The notes under the pieces are model-generated. The model was given only the letters and a program-made list of their open reading frames with translations, ran no database searches and was not told the origin of the DNA. DNA of 64,000 nt from Nigerium sp. (GTDB taxonomy: Bacteria; Actinomycetota; Actinomycetes; Propionibacteriales; Propionibacteriaceae), in assembly GCA_016711325.1 (NCBI GenBank), contig JADJTH010000010.1, forward strand, positions 1 through 64,000. The letters run 5' to 3'. Positions 1 to 9,344 of this stretch are shown in pieces (positions within the stretch are counted from its first letter, which is position 1; the number at the start of each line of letters is the position of its first letter). The position numbers and the translations under genes are program-made.

Positions 1-7
1 GGTCGCG

Positions 8-2425
8 TCAAGATCCCGACGCAGCCTGCGCGGCGGGGTGCCTGGTCGGCGGTGGTGCCTGGGTCGGGAGCCGAAATCGTTTGAGGAGCAGGCGCGTTGA
101 CGGCGACGATGAGGCTGGAACCGGACATGGACAGCGCGGCGATCTCCGGGCGCAGGATCAGGCCGACGCCGGCAGAACACCGGCGGCGATGGGCAGGGCG
201 ATCGCGTTGTAGCCGACGGCCCAGCCGAGGTTCTGCCGCATCTTGTGCAGGGTCCCCCGGCCGATGGTCAGGGCGGTGGCGACGTCGAGGGGTCGGAGCG
301 CATCAGGACCAGGTCGGCGGTCTCGATCGCGACGTCGGTGCCGGCGCCGATCGCGATCCCGACGTCGGCCTGCGCCAGCGCCGGCGCGTCGTTGACGCCA
401 TCACCGACCATGGCCACCACCCGGCCCCGGCGTTGCAGCGCGGCGACCTGGGCGGCCTTGTCCTCGGGCAGGACGCCGGCGATCACCTTGTCGATGCCCA
501 GCTGGGCGGCGATCCGTTCGGCGGTGGCCTGATTGTCGCCGGTCAGCATCACCACCCTCACGCCCTGGTCGTGCAGCCGCGATCGCGGCGGGGCGGTCTC
601 GCGGGGGCGTCGGCCAAGCCGATCACCGCGACGGCGCACGGACCAGCGCCGGCGAACACGGCGGTGCGCCCTGGGCGGCGACCCGTCGCGGAGGTGCCCG
701 GCCGCGCTCAGCTCGATACCGCGCGTTCAGCAGCCGCCGGGTGCCGACGGCCACGGTCCCGCCGTCGACGACGGCGGTGGCGCCCGTGGCCGGGGACGTT
801 GCGGAAACCTCGGCCTGGCGGGTCGCGACGCCGAGGGCGTCGGCATGGGCGACGATGGCGGCGGCCAGGCGGGTGTCCGGACTCGCGCTCGACCGCCGCG
901 ACCAGGTCGAGGTCGGGGTCGCCCTCCCGACGGCGATGACCTCGGTCACCTCCGGTTCGCCCCTGGTGAGGGTGCCGGTCTTGTCCATCACGACGGTGTC
1001 GATCCGGGCGGAGGTCTCCATGGCGGTGGCGTTCTTGAACAGCACGCCCCGTTTCGCGCCCAGGCCGGTGCCGACCATGATCGCCGTCGGAGTGGCCAGT
1101 CCCAGGGCATCGGGGCAGGTGATGACCACCACGGTAATCGCGAACAGCATGGCCGTCTGACCGACGCGCCGGCCAGGAGCCAGACGGCGAACGTGAGCCC
1201 TCCGCCGATCAGGGCCACAGCACGAGCCAGAACGCGGCCCGGTCCGCGAGCCGCTGGCCGGGGCCTTGGAGTTCTGCGCCTGCTGCACCAGGCGACGATC
1301 TGCGCCAGGGCGCGCTGTCCGCGCCCACCTTGCGGCCCCCACCCGCAGCGTCCCGGTGGTGTTCACCGACGCCCCGACCACCTGCGGAGCGGACCGTCCT
1401 GTCGACCGGCAGCGACTCGCCGGTCACCATCGACTCGTCGACTTCCGATGCGCCGTCCTCGACGACGCCGTCGACCGGGACCTTCGCGCCGGGACGGACC
1501 AGCACCAGGTCGCCGACGAGCACCTGCTGGTGGGCGCGTCGGCCTCGACCCGTCACGGATCACCGTCGCCATGGCGGCGCCAGGTCCAGCAACGCCCGGA
1601 TGGCCTCGTCGCGCCCGCCGCGGGCCCGCATCTCGAACCAGTGCCCCAACAAGACGAACGTGGTCAGCACCGTCGCCGCCTCGAAGAACACCTCGCCACC
1701 ACCGGTCAGCGTGACGACAGGCTGTACAGCCAGCCGGCGCCGATCGCGACCGCGACCAGCACCATCATGTCCAGGGTCCGGTTCCGCAGCGCGCGGAAAG
1801 CCCGTCGAAGAAGATCCAGCCCGCGTAGAAGATCACCGGCAGGGACAACACCAGGGCGAACACGTCGTCCCGCAACCCGAACGGCGCCGGCAGCGTGAAG
1901 CCGAGCACGTCGCGGCCCATCGGGGGAACAGAGGATCGGCATGGACAGGATCGCCGCGACCAGGAACCGGTTGCGCATGTCCGGCGACCATGGCGTCCAT
2001 CGACATCCCCCCATGACCGCCATGCCCCATCGCGTCATGCGGCGAGATCACCACCCGCGGCGCGGCTCGCCGCCTGGTCGTGCCCTCATGACCGGGCACC
2101 GTGGTTCGGGGCCGGCGTGCCGCGCGGGGGCGTCCGGGGCCGTGCCCGCCGGGATGACCTGCCGGTTCGATGCGGGAACGCAGACGTGGGTGGGCCGTGA
2201 CTCGCCGGCGCAGTGGGTAGCCACACTCGCGCACCCAGCCCTGGAGTTCGGCGACGTCGGTCCGCGTCGGGTCGAACGTGACGGTCGCGGTCTGCGAGAC
2301 CGCGTTCGCGTCGACCGCCAGCACGCCTGGCCGGGCAGGAGGGTCTGTCCGACGCCGTGGGCGGTGGTGGCCCAGCGCAGGCCACCGACGTGCAGCACGA
2401 CCGACTCAGTGGAGTTCAGGTTCAT
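8..2425 (-). pseudogene. copB: Heavy-metal (copper) P-type ATPase, CopB-like, multiply frameshifted
   Basis: Pieces in different minus-strand frames line up in the order of one CPx-type P1B ATPase that would export copper across the membrane at ATP cost. From the N terminus: an HMA-like domain without CxxC (HVGGLRWATTAHGVG), a His/Met stretch (HGGHGGMSMDAM), the actuator motif (VDESMVTGESLPVD), the membrane motif ITCPDALGLATP (CPD, not CPC or CPH), the phosphorylation site DKTGTLT, then LTGDNQAT, GDGVNDAPALAQAD and a C-terminal helix ending at a TGA at 8-10. I chose the ATG at 2425 because GGGAGA lies six bases upstream; ATGs at 2431 and 2452 are alternatives. At least five frame changes separate the blocks, so as written no protein is made. 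It follows a small membrane-protein gene and faces copper-oxidase genes. Family assignment is firm; whether the gene is truly dead or is misread sequence is open. Confidence 0.85.
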
Positions 2426-2469
2426 CGGCATTCTCCCGTCAGGGATGGCCATCGCCGAGCCACCCGGGG

Positions 2470-2825
2470 ATCGGGGTGGCTCGGCGATGGGGTCCGTGGG
2501 GTGTCGGGGTCAATGCTTGTGGCCGCCAGCGGGTGCCCGGGTTCGATGAACAGCATCATCGCGCCCATCATCGCCATGCACAGCAGGGCGTAGCCGATGA
2601 CGCCGCCGCCCGCCGCCCCGGTGGCGACGAGGAAGGCGACCACGGCCAGCATCGGGCGCACATCAGCAGGTGCATCCACCACCGGTGCCGCACGGGCTGG
2701 GCCGAGAGGCCTGCTGCCCAGCGGGCGGTGCCGGGTGGTCGGCGCGAACGGGTCGGCGGCGAACCGGTCGGACGGGTCGCTGCCGGCCGGCGGATGGCGC
2801 GATGGTCGGTGTGGTCGTGATTCAT
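2470..2825 (-). pseudogene. Small membrane protein next to copB, frameshifted
   Basis: Two minus-strand frames join into one short protein. The N-terminal half (start ATG at 2825) runs to RHRWWMHLLMC, and a shift then gives MLAVVAFLVATGAAGG followed by a second hydrophobic stretch, VIGYALLCMAMMGAMMLFI. This gives two transmembrane segments after a His-rich start (MNHDHTDHRAI). Small proteins of this shape, some called DUF2933, often sit beside copper oxidases; I place it there only tentatively. It lies just upstream of the ATPase and downstream of a candidate regulator box at 2903, so it is probably the first gene of that operon. Confidence 0.5.
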
Positions 2826-2902
2826 GGCTGGGACCTGACGTCGGTCGGATCGTTACCCCTACGAGGGTGGTCGACGAAGGTCGACGCTGGTTGTGGGAAC
2901 GG

Positions 2903-2919
2903 TCAAGGTCGCGTCAACG
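2903..2919. promoter_or_regulatory. Candidate copper-regulator direct-repeat box
   Basis: TCAAGG and TCAACG lie 11 bp apart in the gap between the oxidase stop and the start of the small membrane-protein gene. The same layout occurs at 5077 before the response regulator, a similar one occurs at 4721, and a half site lies at 8-13. Direct repeats about one helical turn apart are typical of OmpR-family regulators. The link to the regulator at 5155 is inferred. Confidence 0.45.
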
Positions 2920-2926
2920 CTGCCGC

Positions 2927-4409
2927 TCAGCCGTGGTAGAGCAGGCCGATCATCATCCCGGCCTCGGCGTGATAGATGTTGTGGCAGTGGACCATCCAGT
3001 CACCGACGTTGTCGGCGTCCAGGTCGAGCGCCACCGACTGCATCGGCGCCAACAGGACGGTGTCCTTCCGCAGGCCCGACGGCAGCGCGAACGTGTGCCC
3101 GTGCAGGTGCAGGGGTGGGTCATCATCGTCATGTTCATCACGTTGAGCCGCAGCCGTTGCCCTCACGCACGGTGAGCGGCTGGTTCTGCCCGAACGGGGG
3201 CGCCGTTGATGCCCCACCGGTACGGGCTCATCGACCCCTCCAACGACATGTGCGCGGTGGCGTCCGGCGATCGTGAAGGCAGCCTGACCGACTCGTGGGG
3301 ACGCAGGTCGGTGGCCAGCAGGATGCGCCCGGCCAGTTCGGCGGGCGACACGTCGGGGCCGGGGCCTGACCCGAACCGGTCCGGACCAGGGCCAAGCCCT
3401 GGCCGCCCTCGGTCTTGCCGAACGGACGAGCCACCAGGGGGAACACGCCGTCGCCGAGGGTGACGAGGGCGTCGTAGCGCTCGCCCATGCCGAGGTAGAG
3501 GGCGTCGACCTCCCGCGGTTCCACGGGGAAGCCGTCGCTGTGGGTGACCGTCAGGCGGTGGCCGCCGAGCGCGACCGTGAAGATCGTGTCGGACGCCGCA
3601 TTGATGAGCCGGATCCGGACGCGCTGGCCCGGCTTGGCCTCGAACGTGGCGGGTGCGGTGGGGACGCGTCCGTTGATCAGGAAGTTGGGGTAGGTGACGT
3701 CGCCGGCATCCCCCCACGGTTGCGGAGCGTTGCCGCCACCGTGACCGCCGTGGTCCATGCCCCCCATCCCACCCATGCCGCCGCTGGGGGCAGGGCCCCC
3801 GTCGGCGATCAGCTTCGCGAGGACGTCGTCGGGGGTGCGGCCGGTGCCGTCGACCCAGTCGTCCAGCACGACCACCCACTCGGCGTCGTAGGCTCCCGGC
3901 TCGTTCGGGTCGTCGACGATCAGGGGGCGTACAGGCCGCGGTCGAGTTGGACGCCGACGTGCGGGTGGAAGAAGTAGGTGCCGGGATCCGGCGCGGTGAA
4001 CTCGTAGGTGAACGACCCGCCGGCCGGGACCGGGTCCTGCGTCATGCCGGGCACACCGTCGGCCTTGTTGTGCAGCCGGATCCCGTGCCAGTGGATGGTC
4101 GTGTCCGCGGGCAACTGGTTGTCAAGACGTATCCGGAGGAAGTCACCGCGGTAGCCCTCACGAGCGGACCGGGCGCGGTGTCGCCGTAGGCCCAGGTAGG
4201 GACGGTGGGTCCGCCGAGGTCGAGGGTCACAGGCTTGGCGGTCAAGACCTGCTCGACGATCCGTTGCCCGGGTCTCGGGTGGCCGGCGGGAGCGTCGGCA
4301 TCGGGCCAGACGCGGAGGGGACGGGGCCGGCGGCCGGCGCGGAGGTGCAGCCCGTCAGGGCGGCGGCGCCGAGGCCGAGTCCGCCGAGCAGGAGCGTGCG
4401 TCGGGACAT
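2927..4409 (-). pseudogene. Multicopper oxidase (CopA/CueO-like), multiply frameshifted
   Basis: A periplasmic or cell-surface copper oxidase that would turn Cu(I) into the less toxic Cu(II). The start at 4409 (MSRRTLLLGG) carries a twin-arginine-like signal followed by a lipobox ending LTGC, so a lipoprotein exported folded is likely. All copper-binding signatures can be found, spread over several frames: IHWHGIRL and FFHPHVG near the N terminus, LHLHGHTFAL and MVHCHNIYHAEAGMM at the C terminus. A Met/Gly/His-rich insert (SGGMGGMGGMDHGGHGGG) sits in the middle, as in copper-handling members. The blocks are separated by at least five single-base shifts. It is preceded by a one-helix membrane-protein gene whose 3' end overlaps it. 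Family is certain; activity is unlikely unless the shifts are sequencing errors. Confidence 0.85.
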
Positions 4410-4654
4410 GCCAGTCGCGGGTGCCTTTCGATGGGTGCTATTCGAGACGTTGAGGAGGAGTCGGTCCGGGCCGGCGGCTCGGCCGAAGCCCGAGGCTGCG
4501 AGCGCCCGGCGGTGGCGTCGTTCTCGGGTGCATCGCGGAATCGCGGCTCAGGGCGTTTTCCGCCCGCCAGGAACAGCGCGCGGATGCCCAACAGGACCAC
4601 TGCCCAGAAGCCGGCCATGCCGATGAGCATGAGGACCCACATCTCCCAGCCCAT
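4355..4654 (-). CDS. Small single-pass membrane protein
   Basis: A 99-codon frame begins MGWEMWVLMLIGMAGF and has one strong transmembrane helix at residues 3-30, followed by a polar tail without a recognisable domain. The tail overlaps the start of the multicopper oxidase gene by about 55 bases, which is unusual. With so many indels nearby, the true end may be earlier, in the frame that stops at 4438. Similar short anchors, some with SHOCT tails, are common in copper operons; no SHOCT motif is visible here. It would be the first gene of the oxidase transcription unit. Confidence 0.45.
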   Translation of the reverse strand: MGWEMWVLMLIGMAGFWAVVLLGIRALFLAGGKRPEPRFRDAPENDATAGRSQPRASAEPPARTDSSSTSRIAPIERHPRLACPDARSCSADSASAPPP

Positions 4655-5154
4655 AGCGCTCCCCTCTCCTGGCCTCCGCCACTGTGGCCGCCTGCCGTGG
4701 CGCCGCCGTATGGCGCAGGTTCAGGTTCGGTCAAGATCGGACCACCTGGTGATGTCGCCCAGCGAACCCTGCCAACGCCGGCTGGGCGAGGCTGCGACGG
4801 CCTTGTCGGCCGTCGACAAGCTCGTCGAGCCCACCCGCCTACCGATGCGGCCATCAATGCACGGCGTTCCTCATGTCCATGCAGGTCCCGCCTGACACCC
4901 CAGCCGCGCTCGGCACCCAATCGCAAATCGAAGGGGTCGCAATCCCGCCTCGAAGTCCCTCCCGATAGGAGGCGCCGTACGGTTCCAGGCGCGGTCGAGA
5001 GCGGCGTCCCTCCAGCGCTGGCTCGAACACCGGCTGACACAGGCCGGCGCTGCCACATCGTCCGACCGGGACCTTCTCAAGATCGCATCAAGACCCGCGC
5101 GAGAGCCCGGCCCCGCCGACCGCCGGCGCGCCGGCCGCGGCCATACTGGCTGAC
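4655..5154. promoter_or_regulatory. Divergent intergenic region with two candidate regulator boxes
   Basis: No convincing gene lies in these 500 bases. The left part holds TCAGGT and TCAAGA 10 bp apart (4721 and 4731), upstream of the oxidase unit. The right part holds two perfect TCAAGA copies 11 bp apart (5077 and 5088), about 60 bp before the response regulator. This would suit autoregulation plus control of the oxidase. The middle shows no coding pattern in either direction. Confidence 0.4.
5077..5093. promoter_or_regulatory. Perfect TCAAGA direct repeat before the response regulator
   Basis: TCAAGA at 5077-5082 and again at 5088-5093, exactly 11 bp apart, 62 bp upstream of the response-regulator ATG. 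It is the best copy of the box also seen at 2903 and, with 10-bp spacing, at 4721. A binding site for the adjacent OmpR-family protein is the simplest reading, but it is inferred. Confidence 0.45.
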
Positions 5155-5867
5155 ATGAACAGCGAAGGTGCACTGCCGACCAAGGTGCTGGTCGTCGATG
5201 ACGAACGCGCACTCGCCGCCGTCATCGCGTCCTACCTCACCCGCGCGGGCCACCAGGTCAGCCAGGCCCACACCGGCCCCGAGGCCCTCGACCAGGCCAG
5301 GGCCGAGGACCCCGACGTCATCGTGCTCGACCTCGGGCTGCCCGGCCTCGACGGCATCGAGGTGTGCCGCCAGATCCGCACCTTTTCCGACTGCTACATC
5401 CTGATCCTGACTGCTCGCGGCGACGAGGTCGACCGGCTCATCGGATTGTCCGTGGGGGCCGACGACTACCTCACCAAGCCGTTCAGCAACCGCGAACTCG
5501 TCGCCCGCGTCCAGACCGTGCTGCGGCGCCCCCGCCGCCCACCCGCCGCCGCCCCCGCGGTGGAGGAACACCGCGTGTTCGGCGACCTGCGCATCGACGC
5601 CGCCGGCCACGAAGTCTGGATCGCCGACCACCCCGTCGCCCTCACCCGCACCGAGTCGACATCCTCGACGTCCTGTCCGCCCAACCCCGCGTCGCACTCA
5701 GCCGCCGCCAACTCATCGACACCGTGTGGGACACCGCCTGGGTCGGCGACGAACACGTCGTGGACGTCCACGTCGCCAACCTCCGCAAGAAACTCGACGA
5801 CGACCCGACCGAACCGCGCTACATCACCACCATCCGCGGCGTCGGCTACCGGATGGGACGAGGGTGA
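5155..5867 (+). pseudogene. OmpR-family response regulator (copper-responsive), one frameshift
   Basis: The receiver domain starts VLVVDDERALAAVIASY, has the phosphoacceptor Asp in VIVLDLGLPGLDG, and the conserved Thr and Lys in ILTARGDE and YLTKPFS. The winged-helix DNA-binding domain continues in another frame from about 5660 (DILDVLSAQPRVALSRRQL to ITTIRGVGYRMGRG). The break is one missing base: reading GAG-TTC-GAC in place of GAGTCGAC restores a regulator of about 237 residues. The stop overlaps the GTG start of the kinase by the four bases GTGA, so the two are translationally coupled. The copper context suggests a CopR-like role; ligand and targets are inferred. Confidence 0.8.
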
Positions 5868-6991
5868 CCCGCCTGCCTGAGGCGATCGCAGCGTGGCGGC
5901 TCGGCACCAAGCTGTTCGTCGCCCAAGCCATCGTCCTGTTCGCCATCGTGGCCAGCGCCGGCCTGACCGCCGCGATCATCGGGCCACCGCTGTTCCACGC
6001 CCACCTCCTGGACACGGGCCACCCGCCCGACTCTCCCGAGATCGTCCACATCGAACGCGCCTTCGCCGACGCCAGCATGATCTCCCTCACCGTCGGGCTG
6101 CTGGTCGCGCTCGCCGCCTCCCTCGGGATCTCGTGGTACCTGACCCGCCGCATCGGCCATCCCGTCGAGCTCCTGACCCAGGCGGCCGGCCGGCTCAGCC
6201 GTGGCGACTACGACGCCCGGGTCACCGTCACGGGCGGCGGCCCCGAGTTGAGCACCCTGGGCGACACGTTCAACACCATGGCCGACCGCCTCGGCGACGT
6301 CGAGAACACCCGCCGGCGCCCTCCGTCCGACCTGGCCCACGAAATGCGTACCCCCATCGCCACCCTCAACGCCCACCTCGAAGGGATCGCCGACGGTGTC
6401 CTCACCTGGGACGACAACACCCAAGCCGTCGTCGAGCAACAAGCCCAACGCCTCACTCGGCTCGCCCGCGACCTCGACGAGGTGTCCCGAGCCGAAGAAG
6501 GACGCATCGAACTCCAGACCAGCGTGCAACCGCTCACCGATCTGGTCGAGCCGGCGATCCGTCAGGCCAGGCACGCCTACGACACCAAAGGCGTCACCCT
6601 CACCGTCCGAGTCGACGACGTGCCGGTCCGAGCCGACCCCCAGCGCGTCGCCCAGATCCTCGGCAACCTGCTCACCAACGCCCTCCGACACACCCCCCAG
6701 GGGAGACGAGTCGACGTGACGTCAACCTCGACCCCGGACGCCGTGACCATCAGCGTCGCCGACACAGGCCAAGGCATGACCGCCGAACAACTCGCGCACA
6801 TCTTCGAGCGCTTCTACCGCGGCGACGCCGCCAGGGAGGCCGACAAGGGCGGATCCGGCATCGGGCTCACCATCGCCAAAGCACTCGCCGAAGCCCACGG
6901 GGGCAGCCTCACCGCCACCAGCGACGGGGAGGGCACCGGCGCCACCCTGCGACTCACCCTCCCCAGGGAAACGCACCAATCGGGGCGGTGA
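5864..6991 (+). CDS. Sensor histidine kinase, partner of the OmpR-type regulator
   Basis: A 375-residue membrane kinase. I chose the GTG at 5864 because it overlaps the regulator stop and puts the first transmembrane helix (about residues 15-40) at the N terminus. A short extracytoplasmic loop of about 30 residues (HAHLLDTGHPPDSPEIVH, rich in His) follows, then a second helix (72-93), a HAMP linker, and the H-box DLAHEMRTP with the phosphorylated His at 159. The ATPase domain has an N box (NLLTNALRH), ADTGQGM and GSGIGLTIAKALAEAHGG. The small His-containing loop fits direct metal sensing, but this is inference. The gene is intact, unlike most of its neighbours. Confidence 0.9.
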   Translation: MTRLPEAIAAWRLGTKLFVAQAIVLFAIVASAGLTAAIIGPPLFHAHLLDTGHPPDSPEIVHIERAFADASMISLTVGLLVALAASLGISWYLTRRIGHPVELLTQAAGRLSRGDYDARVTVTGGGPELSTLGDTFNTMADRLGDVENTRRRPPSDLAHEMRTPIATLNAHLEGIADGVLTWDDNTQAVVEQQAQRLTRLARDLDEVSRAEEGRIELQTSVQPLTDLVEPAIRQARHAYDTKGVTLTVRVDDVPVRADPQRVAQILGNLLTNALRHTPQGRRVDVTSTSTPDAVTISVADTGQGMTAEQLAHIFERFYRGDAAREADKGGSGIGLTIAKALAEAHGGSLTATSDGEGTGATLRLTLPRETHQSGR

Positions 6992-7144
6992 GGGCAAGAC
7001 CGTGACACCCGCTCCTCCGCTGTGGACGCTGACCGGACAGCCGCTCATTGCGCCGGCGTCACGCCCTCGTCCGGGTGGCCTGCGAGCTGACGCCAAGCCG
7101 TCCGCGTCGTCCAGGAGACAGTAGGCAGAACGTCCGCTTCCATA

Positions 7145-7460
7145 TGACACCCGGCACGACTCCGGGCCGAGGTCCACAGGTCGGTCATCAGGTATTTCCG
7201 TCAGCAGTCAGCCTGATCAAGCGGCGCATGCGGCTCGCATGAGGACCACGGCGACGGCGACGGCGCCGTTGACGGCGGACGCGACCACCGAATGCCAGCC
7301 CGACGCCCACGTTCTCCAACTGGAGCGGGTTGAGGAAAGCACCACCGAGGTCCACAGGATGAACGCCACAGCGACCAATATCATGATGCCTTCGATCACG
7401 GCGGAGGTGCTCGGCCCCGTCGCCGAGAGGCCGGTCCAACGCACAAATCGCCGACGCGCG
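7145..7460 (-). pseudogene. Remnant of a cation diffusion facilitator (CDF) transporter
   Basis: Three minus-strand frames read in order give pieces of a CDF zinc/cobalt/cadmium exporter: VIEGIMILVAVAFILWTS (helix 2 region), FLNPLQLENVGVGLAF, VASAVNGAVAVAVVLMR (helix 3), RLTADG and then YLMTDLWTS, which matches the conserved metal-site helix (ADGxHLMTDxWTS). The match stops after this, so the C-terminal half is missing, and there are at least three frame changes. The N-terminal helix is not recognisable. This is a decayed or truncated gene in the metal cluster, not a functional transporter. Confidence 0.55.
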
Positions 7461-7731
7461 CTCCGGTCAGTGGCAAGACCCACGCCAACCATCTGTCGGC
7501 GTTCCTCAGCTCCCTCCATGCCGCCACCGATCGCACCTCACAGAGCTGGTCAACTGGCGGCCTCCAAGCCCTCCACTCGCGCCCCCACCAGCAGATCGGC
7601 CTCGCTGACCACGCGTTCGGGTTGCGGCCCGTGCACGGAATCGCCCTCCACGATCACCACGCGGGCTGGTGCACGGGACGTCGCCGAGCATCGCGCGTCG
7701 CCTCGGCCGCCTGCACCGGGAGCCCATTCCC
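7461..7731. other. Gap with possible decayed coding sequence
   Basis: No intact gene. On the minus strand one frame reads RVVIVEGDSVHGPQPERVV and runs for about 40 codons up to a TGA near 7560. It resembles the tail of a regulatory or TrkA-C-like domain but is too short to name. It probably belongs to the same decayed stretch as the CDF remnant. Confidence 0.2.
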
Positions 7732-8271
7732 CTACTCCAACTCCTTGATGTAGGCCTTCATCTCCTCGATTTCCTTGCGCTGCGCCTCAATGATCGAGTC
7801 CGCCAACTCACGGACCCGCGGATCCTCGAGGTGGGCGCGCTCGCTGGTGAGGATCGCGATCGAGTGGTGCGGGATCATCGCCCGCATCCACGCGACGTCG
7901 CCGACGGTGGCCTGGGTGCGGACCAGGGCAAGGCCCGCACCGAACACCACGACAGCTCCCACCACGATCACCGCGTTCACCATCCGGTTGCGGTACATCC
8001 CCAGCATGAAGGTCAACATGACGACAGTCATGGTCGCCGCGGACATCATCGTCATGAAGAACCGCGTCCAACTCCAGAAGACGTGGTCGATCGAGTAAGT
8101 GTTCAGGTACATGACGATGTACATCACCACTGAAGAGGTCAAGATCATCAGACCGAAACGCACGTAAGTACCCAGGCCGGGGTCACTGGCCTTCCCCGAA
8201 CGATCGTGTGAAGTGTGGCCTGTCCCCTGATGCGACGCCCGCTCTGAGGATCGATCGTCTTCGCTACTCAT
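7732..8271 (-). CDS. DUF305 membrane protein
   Basis: A 179-residue protein with a polar N terminus, about three hydrophobic segments (roughly residues 35-55, 65-90 and 95-115), and a C-terminal part of a DUF305 domain: VAWMRAMIPHHSIAILTSERA followed by a helical EEMKAYIKELE tail. The paired His (IPHHSIAI) and Met residues are the usual signature. DUF305 proteins often accompany copper and silver resistance genes and are thought to bind metal; the exact role is unknown. It is intact and probably transcribed alone, with a typical ATG at 8271. Confidence 0.8.
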   Translation of the reverse strand: MSSEDDRSSERASHQGTGHTSHDRSGKASDPGLGTYVRFGLMILTSSVVMYIVMYLNTYSIDHVFWSWTRFFMTMMSAATMTVVMLTFMLGMYRNRMVNAVIVVGAVVVFGAGLALVRTQATVGDVAWMRAMIPHHSIAILTSERAHLEDPRVRELADSIIEAQRKEIEEMKAYIKELE

Positions 8272-8291
8272 GGCATCTCCTTCGGATCACT

Positions 8292-8475
8292 AGGGTCTGT
8301 CAGATAAACGGTGTGTGAGGCCCGGCGGTTTCTAGTGAGTGGCTCTCTCGAACCTGCCTGCGAAGGTGATCGCGAAGGCGTTCAGGGCGGGCTTCCACCT
8401 GACGACCCAGCGTGCCTTTCCGTGGCCGGTGGGGTCAAGCGATCGGGTGGTCAGGTACACCCCGTTGGACACCGA
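8292..8475 (-). mobile_element. Terminal remnant of an IS element (IS256-like)
   Basis: On the minus strand the frame ending at 8332 reads YLTTRSLDPTGHGKARW then RWKPALNAFAITFAGRF and a stop, which resembles the C terminus of an actinobacterial transposase I associate with the IS256 family. It is followed by GGGTCTGTCAGATAAACGG at 8292-8310 (plus-strand reading), a typical IS end. Upstream the frame breaks up and no matching second inverted repeat was found before 9.1 kb, so only one end survives. Family name is from memory of similar sequences and is tentative. Confidence 0.5.
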
Positions 8476-8755
8476 ACAGCTGCGCGTGGGAGGGGCCGGC
8501 AGCCTGTCTACCCACCCAGCAGTTGTCGGGCTCACGCAGTTCGTGTTCCAAGAGGTTGCGAAAGAGTTGAGCGAGACCCCGCCACGATCCGTTCGCCCGG
8601 GCGTATGGGACACGCTTCTCCACGAACTCGCGACCGATTGGTAGTGGTTACAGTCGTGCACTCTCATGCCGCGCGGTGGGCGCCCATGCCGTGACGGCCC
8701 AAGGGGCAGCCGGCGTGGTGTGGCTCGGCTTGGTCGTTTCTGGTTTGATTGGGGA

Positions 8756-9115
8756 GTGTCATCGCCGTGTAGTGGGGGGTTGGCCGTTGGCGATCTGTTC
8801 GCCCGCCGGCCGGTCCAGTTTGGGCTTCGAGGCGACGTGTACCTGTGGGAAGCGTTAGGGATGGAGTTCTCCAGGACCCCGCTGCCTTCGTCGTGGTTCG
8901 AGTTGCGGCGGCTCATCGTCGAGTCGATCGAGCGGACCATCGGGCAGCCGCTGGCCCCGACTGAGGACCATGATGCATCGGTGTACGTGGCCGACTTCGA
9001 CCCCGGCCACGGTATGTCCGCAGGACACGTGCACCTGGCTTGGTGGCTCAAGACCGGGATACCCATCGTCATCGACCGGTTCGAGGGCGTTCTCGCGGAA
9101 CCCGCGTCGGGCTGA
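8756..9115 (+). CDS. Conserved hypothetical protein
   Basis: I do not recognise a characterised family. The reading frame contains VGDLFARRPVQFGLRGDVYLW, then TPLPSSWFELRRLI, a DHDASVYVADFDPGHGMSAGHV segment and a LIPIVIDRF-like ending. This pattern recurs in actinobacterial hypothetical proteins of about 110 residues. The start is unclear: GTG at 8756 and TTG at 8780 both have only G-rich sequence close by. The upstream 30 codons of the open frame are probably not translated. It stands alone between the IS remnant and the arsenic genes. Confidence 0.5.
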   Translation: MSSPCSGGLAVGDLFARRPVQFGLRGDVYLWEALGMEFSRTPLPSSWFELRRLIVESIERTIGQPLAPTEDHDASVYVADFDPGHGMSAGHVHLAWWLKTGIPIVIDRFEGVLAEPASG

Positions 9116-9178
9116 ACGCCCAGACCTGCCAGCAGAGACGCCCGGATCCGCCCTTAGGAGCCACACCCTGTTGGACGT

Positions 9179-9228
9179 CCGAGCAAGCGGCCAAGCGGCC
9201 CTTCCGAGCAAGCGGCCAAGCGGCCCTC
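9179..9228 (+). repeat. 25-bp tandem duplication
   Basis: Two adjacent 25-bp copies beginning CCGAGCAAGCGGCCAAGCGG (9179-9203 and 9204-9228) differ only in the last base. They lie in the gap between the hypothetical gene and the end of arsM. Confidence 0.7.
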
Positions 9229-9344
9229 ATCCCCTTGGGCGCCCATCGGGTGTGCTCGACTCTGCCGATGAGCGAGTGCTCTGTTGCGCGGCGAGGCAGC
9301 AGGGGTCACTGCCTTCATCGCCCCCGGGGAGACGTACGAGCGGC

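Noticed and set aside
97..2016. Long plus-strand open frames opposite copB
   Set aside because: They are mirror frames of the minus-strand ATPase, rich in Arg, Gly and Pro, without any family motif.
9179..9228. Tandem repeat as the start of a CRISPR array
   Set aside because: There are only two directly adjacent copies without spacers, and no cas genes.
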